From: Aphanomyces cochlioides | Taxonomy: Eukaryota > Oomycota > Saprolegniomycetes > Saprolegniales > Verrucalvaceae | DNA: 64,000 bases | Assembly: GCA_019828595.1 (NCBI GenBank) | Contig: JAHQRK010000004.1 | Coordinates: forward strand, 2,852,001 to 2,916,000 | Direction of reading: 5' to 3' | Shown: piece after piece, positions 54,986-64,000 of the stretch | How the letters are laid out: every line of letters starts with the position of its first letter | Numbering within the stretch: the stretch's first letter is position 1 | Made by a program: the position numbers and the translations under genes | The notes under the pieces: model-generated | Databases searched by the model: none | What the model was told of the DNA's origin: nothing | Seen by the model: the letters and a program-made list of their open reading frames with translations, nothing else

Positions 54986-56603
54986 TCAATTGTTCACCCT
55001 GCTAATGACCAGGAAGTGGCAATTGCGGTAACTTAGTTCACTTTCATCTTGGACACCAACCAGTTGAGAGGCTGGCTTGACACTGTCTTGATCTTCTTTC
55101 TCGTAAAGAATGTTTCGACATGGTTGGGAATGTCGTGGGTCTGAACCAATCTGGTCCAAAATACTCTCTGAATTCACTTTTCGAGACAAGGTCACATTGA
55201 GGAGGAAGCTCAAATGGGTCCAACTCTTCAGGCGTGATGAGCAAAGAAAAATCGGAGGCACCCGAGGTGGTCTTTTGTCTTTCTTCGTTGTACTCCTCTT
55301 TGCTAATTCTACGATTTGTCGTCTCCAATTACATCTAACAGCTTCATTCCAAGTGACAAATCCATCACCACGCGACACATGAGTCCTCATGAAGATGTTT
55401 CCAGATGCATCGTTCGGTGCATTCCTCACGATTGAGTTCATATTTTCAAGTTTGATACTCACGTCTTCCTCTGTCAAGCACGTTGTGTCTTTCGAAAGAG
55501 TTTTTGTGTCTTCTTGGCTGTTCAATTCAAAAACCTTGCGCTGGTGCAGCTCTTCAATCCAAACTCCATCGATCCCGCTGCCGAATCTTGCGCCGTTGTG
55601 GAATTCGGACAGAGCGAAATGCAATCAATTTGACACGAAGGAACAACACCACGAATTGTTTGAATGGCTGCCATTAAACATGAACGCGCTTTGGAGATCC
55701 TCATCAAAGATGGAATATTTCTCGTCTTCCACCTCGATGATTTGACCCAGCAGCTTGATAAGAAAAACGTTAGCACACTCGAATCGGCCATTGGTATGTC
55801 GGAACAATCCCAAGCTGCAGAGCTTCTCCACCGTCCAGCCAGAGTGGCCCAGAGTTGTTTCAAGCAGACACTTGGGACGAGATAACACAGTGGCAAGCAC
55901 ACGCTGGCGTATTAATGAATCTTCGAACAAGTCCGAGTGAAACAAGCTGTGATATTGATCTGACAATTCGTCATAGACAATTTTGACTAGGCTGGTTGGC
56001 TTGGTGTGAAAGCCTCTGTACCACTGTGCGAAATTCTCCAGCACAGTCGCTATTTCGTCGAACATACGTGATTTTCCAGTGCCAGGTCCACCAACCACGA
56101 AATTGAGAGCGTAGTTTTGAATATCAGGACGATGGTCCTTCCAGACATTGTAATACGTGACGAGAGGATACACAAGAGAAGCGGCGAGTCCATCGACGCC
56201 TTGACATGGCCAATCTTTGCCAGTACTCGTGCACAGTCGCATAGGCTCTCTCCATTCAAAGCTGACCGATGCATCGTCCATCGACTCGCTGAGCTGGATA
56301 GCGCCACGGGCACGAGTGCGCACAACAACCAAGAGAGGGTTCGTAAACGATGTGTGAAATCTTTTGAGCTTTTTTCGTCTTGAAGATGCATATTCGCGAT
56401 CAACGCATCTCTGTTGGCATAAACAATCAGACTTTGCACATTCTCTAAAACTCTTCCCCGTCGAGCGTCAACTGCCCTCAGAACCCCCTTAAAGTGATCA
56501 ACATCACTTCTTTGGGAAATTTCAATTGAAGAGGGGTGCCTTTGCATGTAAGCTTCACCACTGCCGTCCACAAGAGCATACCACACTCGTTTCTTCGTCC
56601 CAT
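54986..56603 (-). pseudogene. Crinkler-type NTPase effector, copy E, internally deleted
   Basis: The header ATG region (56601-56603) is followed by a short deletion that shifts the frame of KKRVWYALVDG. A further frame change leads into WREPMRLCTSTGKDWPCQG and the P-loop GGPGTGKSRMFDE. Right after the P-loop helix about 250 codons present in copy D are missing, joining directly to the region KIVYDELSDQY. The C-terminal part is again split between frames (55044-55328 and 54986-55624). Clearly a pseudogene. Confidence 0.7.
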
Positions 56604-56726
56604 GTTTGAAAATGGAGAACAACTGATGAACGTGCAGTTTCTGCATTCTTTGGAATGACAACGTCCCGACGACAGTATCGAATTTCAAATTGCTATATTC
56701 TTTCAGACTTGATAGCTTCAAATTTG

Positions 56727-58469
56727 CTAGTGTTGACACCAGCCGTCTAGGCCAACATCGCCATTGCCACCGGCGATTCGAAAGCATTTCGTGGCTGGAA
56801 AGACTGCAAGGAGATTCGAAGTCACTGAAAAGACAAGTCCAAAGCCAGCAACAGCCAGGACAGTTGTCGCAGCGAAAGGGCTGGTAATTCCATCCCGCTT
56901 GAGATCTTGCAACTGACGATGCTGCGATGGAAGTAACAAGAGCAGCAAGAGTCCTGACAACTTGCACGCATACGAAAACAAAAATACAATCGTGACATCG
57001 CGCCGAACTGCCGTGGAATCAGTCTTGATTGCATCTTGGCCAACGTCAAAGAAGGAATCGAAAATGTTATAGATCATCGCTGCAATCGGCCAAGCAAGGT
57101 TGATCATCGTTGAGAGCAAACCTTGCGTCGCACCGGCAATCGAAGCATCTGAAAGATCAGCAGAGATGACGGAGCCAATGACGCTATTGAATGCGTCGGG
57201 GATTTCTCCAGCCATAGTCAAGCTGACAAAGAACCACTGATTGCGAATGACATTCCATGTTGTCAACAGCACGGCAGTGGAATCAATGACGACCGTGGCA
57301 ATCGTGGCGATGGCGAGACATGCTCGCCAATTCCAGTGCAAGCCGTGGTGATGCATCAATGTCAGCGAGCTGGTGATGACAATCACGCCGACTACAGAAG
57401 AGATCGAGCTGGCCGCTGGCTCGACATGGGCCCAGTACGCCCGAATCGGATTCAACGGCGTGGCCACAACGCCTCGAAGTGTCGTGCTTGCCAGTTGGAA
57501 GATGCACATTTGCCACATGGCTTGACGCTCCAGGAGGGTCCAAAATGACCGCCACCACGTAGGAATCGTCAAGAACGACGAGGATGACGACACGCCGGTC
57601 AGTAGATTGATGCGGTGCCGGTCCTGGACAAAAAAGATCGCGGCGATGGCAGCTACAATGCATGGAACTAGCGCCGTGGCGTAGACTGCATTTGGTGCGA
57701 GGGAGAATGAGAACGATCCATTGTACTGGACTCCATTCAGTCCAAGCGCCAATATGAGATGCGCTGGAAGGCCGCCAGCATAGCGACAAGCATACGCCAT
57801 GCTTTGGACACGTCCGCGCATCGCGATGGGTTCTCGCTGAGAGTATTCGATAGCCATGACTTCAGCGCACACTTCGACAAGAACGTAGCCAAACGATACG
57901 ATCATGGACATGATGATGAAGAACGAGCCTTGATCCGGTGCTTGGAGGTTGAAATACTTGAGCAGGTCTGACTGACGGACTGAAGCAATCGGCGTTGTGC
58001 AAAGCGCCGCCGCCGCTGCAGCCTTCGTCGCCGCTCGATCGCAGTAGGGAGCTCCAAAGGGAACAAATGCCATCATGAGCAAGCAGCCGATGGAGAATGT
58101 CCAGCCGACAAGCATCCATGACTTGCGATGATAGCCGTAGATCGGAAAGCAGTCAGACAAGATGCCAAAGATAAACTTGAACGACCAGCCGAGGTTGACA
58201 AGCACGCCGTACGAGGCAGTCTGGTAGCCGTCCATGGCCAAGTAGACGTTGAAGATCGGGTAGCCCAACGCTGGGAAGATCGTCATGAGGAAACCAGCGC
58301 CGCCAAATTGAGCAAATAAACCCACGGCTTCCAAGGAATCTAGCGCGACGACTCCCGCCTCTTCGTCGTTGCGTTGGTGGTGGTCTGTGATGAAGTTCTC
58401 CTGGATTGACATCTTGGTCGAGACGAGTGGCGTCGTCTCGTTATCAAACGAGTCGTCCCGAGGCGCCAT
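56727..58469 (-). CDS. folate/biopterin-type (BT1/FBT) MFS transporter, 580 aa
   Basis: Twelve or so hydrophobic helices with an acidic N-terminus. The family signature is YGVLVNLGWSFKFIFGILSDCFPIYGYHRKSWMLVGW, i.e. the N-terminal transporter motif of BT1-type folate/biopterin carriers, a family expanded in oomycetes. A central hydrophilic loop precedes the second half (NVIRNQWFFVSL, SDASIAGATQGLLSTMINL). The start MAPRDDSFDN at 58469 was chosen; ATG 58526 would add 19 residues. No introns. It abuts the CRN cluster: its stop is 124 bp from the copy E header. The substrate is not proven by sequence. Confidence 0.82.
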   Translation of the reverse strand: MAPRDDSFDNETTPLVSTKMSIQENFITDHHQRNDEEAGVVALDSLEAVGLFAQFGGAGFLMTIFPALGYPIFNVYLAMDGYQTASYGVLVNLGWSFKFIFGILSDCFPIYGYHRKSWMLVGWTFSIGCLLMMAFVPFGAPYCDRAATKAAAAAALCTTPIASVRQSDLLKYFNLQAPDQGSFFIIMSMIVSFGYVLVEVCAEVMAIEYSQREPIAMRGRVQSMAYACRYAGGLPAHLILALGLNGVQYNGSFSFSLAPNAVYATALVPCIVAAIAAIFFVQDRHRINLLTGVSSSSSFLTIPTWWRSFWTLLERQAMWQMCIFQLASTTLRGVVATPLNPIRAYWAHVEPAASSISSVVGVIVITSSLTLMHHHGLHWNWRACLAIATIATVVIDSTAVLLTTWNVIRNQWFFVSLTMAGEIPDAFNSVIGSVISADLSDASIAGATQGLLSTMINLAWPIAAMIYNIFDSFFDVGQDAIKTDSTAVRRDVTIVFLFSYACKLSGLLLLLLLPSQHRQLQDLKRDGITSPFAATTVLAVAGFGLVFSVTSNLLAVFPATKCFRIAGGNGDVGLDGWCQH

Positions 58470-58976
58470 GACAACCAACACAGTCCCGACTTGTTGGCGT
58501 CTTTGCACTGCTGAGAGCTCTCTCAAACTGTATGCACATGCTCAGCGAGCAACGTCCAATCTGATTCGCCATCCAAACTGGTTCCTCCACCCGATCAACT
58601 GCTCTGTCCGCTTACTTTTTGCGCCAGACAAGCGCTCGCAAGTCCTTCTGTAGGCTCCTTGTAGCTGGAATCGATTAAATCTGCATCAGCGGTGACGTTG
58701 GTGAAGTGGCTGCAGCTTCAGCCCCCTTGTATGTTGTCTAAATTGAGCGGCTGAGGTTTGCTGAGGAGAGGGAACTGGCAAGGAATCAAAACGCAGGCAT
58801 TCTTCTTGCAGTTTTCGATCCACGCGCTTTTAAGGAGATTGGCATTCTTCATGGAGCTGAACCAGTGGCTAGATCTAGAGAGAGATGGCGATACAGATGC
58901 GGCACGTCCACATGTTTTGTGTTCAACGAGTGTGTGTTCTCCTTGTAACACTATATACATTTGCGCAGAACCCAAG
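58470..58976. other. divergent intergenic region
   Basis: Lies between two start codons on opposite strands. The plus-strand frame of the next gene stays open to 58758, but that extension lacks recognisable features. A TATA-like CTATATACAT lies at 58951-58960. Confidence 0.35.
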
Positions 58977-59195
58977 ATGGCCGAGACCTGCCCCGTGGTC
59001 CAAGAAGAGTTCCCGCCCAAGTTGAGCATCAAGGCGCGTTTGATCCTCCACGTGATCGATCTTGTTTGCTTCATGGCCATGTATTACGCCGTAGCTGGGC
59101 CGTATCCAATGTGGACATGTCTGGTGTGTGCCGCGACTGGATGGGGACTCACAGTCGTCCTCTCGTATCGATGGCCCTGGGAGCGCTTCTATTAG
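58977..59195 (+). CDS. small two-TM protein (72 aa), unknown
   Basis: ATG in a strong context (CCCAAGATGG). A short polar N-terminus (MAETCPVVQEEFPPK) leads into two hydrophobic segments (LILHVIDLVCFMAMYYAVAG and WTCLVCAATGWGLTVVL), then a short tail RWPWERFY. It looks like a complete hairpin membrane protein. Not recognised as any family. The frame is open upstream, so a longer form starting at 58758 cannot be excluded. Confidence 0.55.
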   Translation: MAETCPVVQEEFPPKLSIKARLILHVIDLVCFMAMYYAVAGPYPMWTCLVCAATGWGLTVVLSYRWPWERFY

Positions 59196-59858
59196 ACGAA
59201 GCTGCCGATGCGTCTTCAAGCTGGTATGTTCTTCAATAGAGCTTTAGTCTGTCCCTCCAGTCCTGCATTGCTTCTTGTCTTGAGAGTCAGCAACTTCATT
59301 TATCACGATGCGCCAGATCAAGGACTTCATCTGAAGCAGGAAGAAGTCCTTGAATCTGCAAAAAGTTTACCCTTGCGACAAAGGAATACCTGGTCGTTCG
59401 ATGGCCAGCTTATCCAGGTGCGGCCATGGAGCTGTTCGACTTGCTTTGCACTGCAAGCACAACTCTTCGAGTCCTCTCCACCGAAATACACGAGGAGCAT
59501 CAGAAGAATATAGCGAATACAACTAGAGAACTCTATACTCTTAGCGCTTCTTTAGTCGTGGATGCGACGTGAAAGTCCATTGGAGCGAGATGCAGTCGAT
59601 CGGGTGGCAGAGTACCCATGCTATGCTTTCATGTCGATCATGCACATTTTGACATTTTCCCTCATTTGAATGACATTAGACCTATAGTGTCATGTCATTA
59701 AATAGAAAATAGAATAATATTAATGACATTATATAGTGACATGTCCTTAAAACCAAGTGGACATGTTCAAACAACAGGCAGGAATGAATGCCGACGCAAT
59801 CCAACACAACGAAGATGTACAATCCAAGGCGTTTGTGCCACTTTAGACTACGATTGGA
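59196..59858. other. intergenic, AT-rich with short inverted motifs
   Basis: No convincing gene. Around 59675-59750 the motif TGTCATGTCATTAA and its near reverse complement alternate (TTAATGACATTATATAGTGACATG), forming an imperfect inverted repeat just upstream of the transporter at 59859. Confidence 0.35.
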
Positions 59859-61577
59859 ATGATCAACGGCTCCAACGGCGACTTCGATGATCGGCTGTCG
59901 TACATCCGCTTGTCCGACGAGGAGCAAGACACGACGACGACGACGGAAAACGCGCCAAATCCTCGCATAGATCTACCATCGCACATCCCAGGTGTCAAGT
60001 ATGTGTCGGCTCCAGTGACGTCGCACATTATCTACGGGCTCTACTTTCAGTACGCGGTGATTGGCGTCATCCATGCGCTCTTGCCGCTTCTCGCGTACCC
60101 AATTTTCACCATTTACCTCCGAATGGAAGGCTACCAGATCGCGGCGTATCAGCAGCTCATCACGTTTGGCTGGGCGTTTCGCCCTGTCTTTGCCATGCTC
60201 ACCGACTGCATTCCCATCCGTGGGTACCGCCGGAAGGCATGGATAATGCTCGGCTGGCTTATTTGCACGGTCTCCTTTGGCATTTTGGCGTTCTCATCTG
60301 TGGGCGATGCATACTGCGACCTCAAGGACGACTTCGACTGCTGGCAATATCCTGCCAATCTTACATCTGGACACTACAACGTCGACGCTCCTAACCACGC
60401 AGGACGCTTCATCGTCTTGTCTGGGCTTGCCTCCATCGGCTACGTGCTCGTCGCGACTGTCACGGACGCTTTTGTCGTCGAATGGACAGCTCATGAATCT
60501 GAAGACGTCCGCCACCACCTTCGTACTTACATCTATGGCATCCGCGCAGTCTGTGGCGGCATTGCCAACATTGCCGGTGGTCTTTGCTTGAACGGATCGC
60601 GCTACAGCGGTTCGTTCTCCATCTCCATGGCTCCTAACTTGGTTTACGGGCTCTGTCAAGTCGTTTGCCTTGTCGGAGGACTCACTGCCATGTTCTTGAT
60701 CAAGGAAATCAAGCACTCGTCGTCGACGACTCCAGTCATGACGCTCGCGGAGTGGCAGAATCAATTTTGGGCCCTTGTAGAGCGGCCGTTGGTGTATCAC
60801 ACGTGCCTCTATCGCTTCTTGGCTTGTTTCTTCATGGGTTTTCACTCGACGGCGATGATGCCGATGGCTTTAGCGTGGGCACGCGTCGAGCCGATGAACT
60901 TTGCGCTGTCTTCTGTCTTGGGTAACCTTGTCTTTGGCGGAACACTCCTTGGCATGAGCCGATGGGGCCGCAATTGGCGGTGGCGGTGGACTGTCACCCT
61001 TGCAACAATGGCAACCATCTTAATTGATGCTGGCGTCACGATGCTCACGACTTGGGACTATCTACGCAACCAGTGGTTCTTTACCTTTGTCGGTCTCCTT
61101 GAACGCGCTCCCGATGCGGTGCGATTCGCTGTGGCCACGCAATGTCTTGAGGAATTGGCGGAACCTGGCACGGAACTTTTAGCGCTGTCGCTCTTGTCGA
61201 CGGTCACGAATATTGCCACAAGCTTATCCACGTCGATTTACAAGTACGTTGATGGGTTCTACAGCGTCTCCATGGACGATCTCTTCCGCGACGATCACAT
61301 TGCTCGTATGGAAGTGACCAACACGTATGCCATTGCATACGCTTGCAAGTTTTCAGCACTCTTGTGGGTCTTTTTCCTGCCGTCCAATCGTGACAAACTC
61401 CTCGCGGTCAAGCAACGCAGCGACAAACCCAACCGCTTGGCTGCCTACCGCCTCGTGATCCTCCTCGTGGTGAGCCTGATCTTTGCGACATCGGCGCATG
61501 TCATGGCGGTATATCCAAGCACGTCGTGCCATCAATTCGGAGGCGGCAACGGCCGCGATACAGCAACTTGTGACTGA
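59859..61577 (+). CDS. folate/biopterin-type (BT1/FBT) MFS transporter, second paralogue, 572 aa
   Basis: Same fold and order as the gene at 56727: AAYQQLITFGWAFRPVFAMLTDCIPIRGYRRKAWIMLGW, then VEWTAHESEDVRHHLRTYIYGIRAVCGG, a middle loop, and WDYLRNQWFFTFVGLLERAPDA in the second half. Acidic N-terminus with a Thr-rich run. No introns. The two paralogues are clearly diverged and in opposite orientation. It is convergent with the STI1 gene, 51 bp apart. Probable pterin/folate or related solute carrier; substrate unproven. Confidence 0.83.
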   Translation: MINGSNGDFDDRLSYIRLSDEEQDTTTTTENAPNPRIDLPSHIPGVKYVSAPVTSHIIYGLYFQYAVIGVIHALLPLLAYPIFTIYLRMEGYQIAAYQQLITFGWAFRPVFAMLTDCIPIRGYRRKAWIMLGWLICTVSFGILAFSSVGDAYCDLKDDFDCWQYPANLTSGHYNVDAPNHAGRFIVLSGLASIGYVLVATVTDAFVVEWTAHESEDVRHHLRTYIYGIRAVCGGIANIAGGLCLNGSRYSGSFSISMAPNLVYGLCQVVCLVGGLTAMFLIKEIKHSSSTTPVMTLAEWQNQFWALVERPLVYHTCLYRFLACFFMGFHSTAMMPMALAWARVEPMNFALSSVLGNLVFGGTLLGMSRWGRNWRWRWTVTLATMATILIDAGVTMLTTWDYLRNQWFFTFVGLLERAPDAVRFAVATQCLEELAEPGTELLALSLLSTVTNIATSLSTSIYKYVDGFYSVSMDDLFRDDHIARMEVTNTYAIAYACKFSALLWVFFLPSNRDKLLAVKQRSDKPNRLAAYRLVILLVVSLIFATSAHVMAVYPSTSCHQFGGGNGRDTATCD

Positions 61578-61628
61578 GACCAACAACTCGAAAGGCTTGT
61601 AACTATGAATTCGACATCCTTTACATCT

Positions 61629-62619
61629 TTATGGATGGAGTTGAACGAGTCCAGCATCAGCGAGCTTTCGGATCTTGGGGCCATAGATGGCATCGTTCAT
61701 GTAGGACCGCAGAGCGCCTGGTTTTTGGCATGCATGGAGCACTTGCTGCATGGCTGGATCGCCCAAAATGTCCATGAGCTCTGGATCTGCCAAAATGCGT
61801 TGAACTTGGGCATCTTCTTCCGGCGAAGTGCTCATGGACTTCAGAGCGTCGCGTTGGATTTCCTGTCGGGATTTACGTTCTTTCTCTTCTTCGATTTTGC
61901 CAAGCTACACAATACGTTGCTGAGCACAGAATGAAGTCGTTGGTCACGTACGTGCTCAAAATGATGCCCCATAAAGTTCATAAAGTCTTTAAACATCAAT
62001 CCAACGTCAGGATCATTCTAGACGCATACTAGTTGAGAAAATTGCTGCCACGACGGACGTACTTGATACTTCAGCATGGCTGCCGTGGGATTCGTCGACA
62101 TTTCTTGAATCGCTGCTGTGAAACGAGGGTTCTGGAGGGCTACGACAACATGAATATCACATTCAAGAGCACTTGTGCACCTTGGCTCAGCTTGGGCTCT
62201 TTTGCTAGCTTTTCAAACAAATCTGGAGTCATCCAGTCTACTCGACATGTTGGTTGAAGACTATGGACGTTTGTACCTTCGGGCTTTAGGTTTTGCATTT
62301 CACTCATCGCGGCTTGGACCTCGGGAAGTTTCAAAGAGTTGGAAGCTGGATTTCGGCGAATGGTCGGGATTTCAGGCTGGTTTGATTCAGGTTTCTCTTT
62401 CACAGGCTTGGCGTTGGAGAAGAAACCCTTCTTGAGTCCATTGCCGAATGCTTTGTTTCGTTTCTTTTGTTCGGCGATTTTTGCGGCTCGTTTGATTTCC
62501 TTGGCCTGTGTTGACACTTGGACCATTTCGTCCATGATACTTTTCTCTTCCTCCATCTCATTGCGCTGGTTGTCTTCGTCCAGCATCGACAGAGAGCATA
62601 GTGGTGGTGGCTCTTCCAT
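61629..62619 (-). CDS. STI1-domain protein (HOP/Hip-like co-chaperone type), 4 exons, 285 aa
   Basis: The N-terminal half is acidic then Lys-rich (EIKRAAKIAEQKKRNKAFGN), followed by two STI1-type DP domains. The first is LFEKLAKEPKLSQALQNPRF with MSTNPTAAMLKYQNDPDVG. The second is VQRILADPELMDILGDPAMQ and KIRKLADAGLVQL, the pattern at the C-terminus of HOP/STI1. Introns 62140-62180, 62018-62062 and 61905-61951 (41-47 nt) give 286 codons including the stop. No TPR motifs, so it is not HOP itself. In known families STI1 domains bind client segments during Hsp70/Hsp90 handover; that role here is an inference. Start 62619 (MEEPPPLCS). Confidence 0.8.
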
Positions 62620-62841
62620 TGAACACTTTAAATAATTCATTGCAAGAAAAAGTGTGAACAAAATTCGAAGATTACCATCGCGACGTTTCGTCAACCCACA
62701 GGTCAGACGCAGAGATTGACAAATGCAATCAAGAGTTTTCAGGTAACAGGCGTACATTTGAGATGTTACGAGGTCGTTCTCCGTCGAAGAGCGCGGTCAG
62801 TCTATCGAGCACGGTCTAAGAGGGGGGAAGCGCAAATGAAT

Positions 62842-64000
62842 CTAAAGTTCGGCCATGGCCAAACGGGAGCGCAAGTCACGCAATTGGGCTTTCAAGCGGC
62901 TATTTTCTTCGCGCGAAGTAGACAGTTCAGTGTGAAGGTCCTTGAGTTCACGGTTCGCTTCAGCCTGTGGCGTAGAGATTTCGTTAATGTACTTGGATCT
63001 GAACACGTACTTGAATGATTTTCAACTTGGCAACAGTTTCGTGCAATTTTTCATTGCGACCTTCTAGTTCGAGCACGCGCTGACGCAAGTCATCCTTTGT
63101 CATGCTTTCCGTGATGACGCGGGCAAAAATCTTGAAGATATCGCTGTCCTCTGCGGCAAAAATTACGCGCATCTCACGGGCAAGAGTGATTTTACCATTG
63201 GTGTAGTCGTTGTCGACAATGTTGACGAGCACGTAGGAATCATAAATTTGCTAAAACATTTGCTGAGATAGAACTCATTTATAAAATACCTTGATCAATT
63301 GATGCGATGGCGAGTCCGGTTCATACGCAGATGCCCACTGCAGTGACTTTTAGAAGACCACAGATGCTATTGGAAATACCTGACTCAACCACAATTCAAA
63401 GGCTTCGTCCTTCCAGGCTGCAAAACTGGCCGTGTCAACGACAGTAGGCTATCCCATATGAGTTTTGTTAAAAGGATAGCATTTATTAATACCTGAATAA
63501 TTTCCTTGCCAGGGAATACACCCCACGTTACTGCAGTCACACTGGGTCCAGGAGAATTGGTGTATTCAGTGCCTAAATTCATCATGAGATCTCGACAACA
63601 GCATGTAAGCTCACCGTTAGCGCTGAATGCATGATAGGAGAGGTTGGGATAATCAGCCAAAGCAGTCTACAGCAATTAAGACACAGTTTAAATTTTGATG
63701 ACATACCACCAAGCGCTGCATGAGACGTGGCGGGACAAAGAATTCAACGTAGGCCTTTTGGAAGACAAATCCGCCTTTGCCACCCCAACCAACGCTAGGA
63801 TCTTCAGATGGCGCACCGTTAATACGAGGCTGACTGTTGATGGTCAAGAAGCCCATCGAGTTGATCCAACGCAAATTTTCTCGAATGATCGTACTTTCAC
63901 CAGAGAGGCCTTGTTCACACCAGGGCAACTAATTCATGGTCAAAATACAATTTTGAATCAGCCACTGATTCCTACTTGCTTCACGCTGCCTTCAATGAAC
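62842..64000 (-). CDS. MTHFR: methylenetetrahydrofolate reductase, C-terminal part (gene continues beyond the right edge), with coiled-coil tail
   Basis: MTHFR reduces 5,10-methylene-THF to 5-methyl-THF for methionine synthesis. The visible part is the C-terminal regulatory domain of the eukaryotic enzyme: LPWCEQGLSGE, FLTINSQPRINGAPS, VGWGGKGGFVFQKAYVEFF, VTWGVFPGKEIIQ, then PTVVDTASFAAWKDEAFELW and YVLVNIVDNDY. Introns 63929-63975, 63667-63706, 63449-63492, 63347-63379 (33 nt), 63251-63289 and 62965-63010 keep the frame; the exons up to 63928 sum to 295 codons including the stop. After the usual family end, the same exon continues with about 95 extra residues, mostly coiled coil (LRQRVLELEGRNEKLHETVA, then ENSRLKAQLRDLRSRLAMAEL). 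The catalytic N-terminal domain lies outside the window. Confidence 0.88.

Noticed and set aside
1..64000. tRNA or rRNA genes
   Set aside because: I looked for clover-leaf arms and rRNA-like blocks by eye and saw none; this is not a substitute for tRNAscan or Rfam searches.

Overview
The window is eukaryotic nuclear DNA. Its genes are split by many very short GT-AG introns (mostly 33-54 nt, one 80 nt), it encodes a flagellar (axonemal) dynein heavy chain, and it carries Crinkler-type effector relics next to Helitron, pogo, mariner-like, Mutator-like and Merlin transposons. Together these point to a zoospore-forming oomycete, most likely a saprolegnialean (Aphanomyces/Achlya/Thraustotheca-like). 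This assignment is an inference from gene content; no species was identified.

Layout. (1) 1-17.1 kb: GAA1, a subunit of the GPI transamidase (minus, 6 exons), diverges across a 258-bp shared promoter from a complete outer-arm beta-type dynein heavy chain (plus, 21 exons, 4,654 aa). (2) 17.3-32.6 kb: a triple C2HC zinc-finger gene, two tandem two-TM proteins, two SLC35F-type transporters, a small family of multi-TM proteins (one good copy, one fused and decaying copy, one relic), a 961-aa Pro/Gln-rich coiled-coil protein with repeated PFPGxN motifs, and a thioredoxin-like CPPC protein. (3) 32.6-46.6 kb: a dense block of mobile elements. Two Helitrons lie exactly head-to-tail, and one of them contains a nested Merlin element with an 8-bp target duplication. 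A complete pogo-type element has one in-frame stop in its transposase. A Mutator-like element with ~105-bp inverted repeats carries an intact mariner-like element inside it. (4) 46.7-48.3 kb: an RIIa/EF-hand protein (RSP7-like) and STRAP. (5) 48.5-56.6 kb: at least five decayed Crinkler (CRN) copies on both strands. (6) 56.7-64 kb: two folate/biopterin-type MFS transporters, a small two-TM protein, an STI1-domain co-chaperone-like protein, and the C-terminal part of methylenetetrahydrofolate reductase with an unusual coiled-coil tail, running off the right edge.

Functional themes. The dynein heavy chain and the RIIa/EF-hand protein fit a motile flagellum. The MTHFR gene and the two folate/biopterin-type carriers sit within 8 kb of each other, but the sequence does not show that they are linked in function. 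The exon models for GAA1, dynein, the C2HC gene, STRAP, the mariner-like transposase, STI1 and MTHFR all keep frame through every intron and give coding lengths divisible by three. I used this as an internal check.
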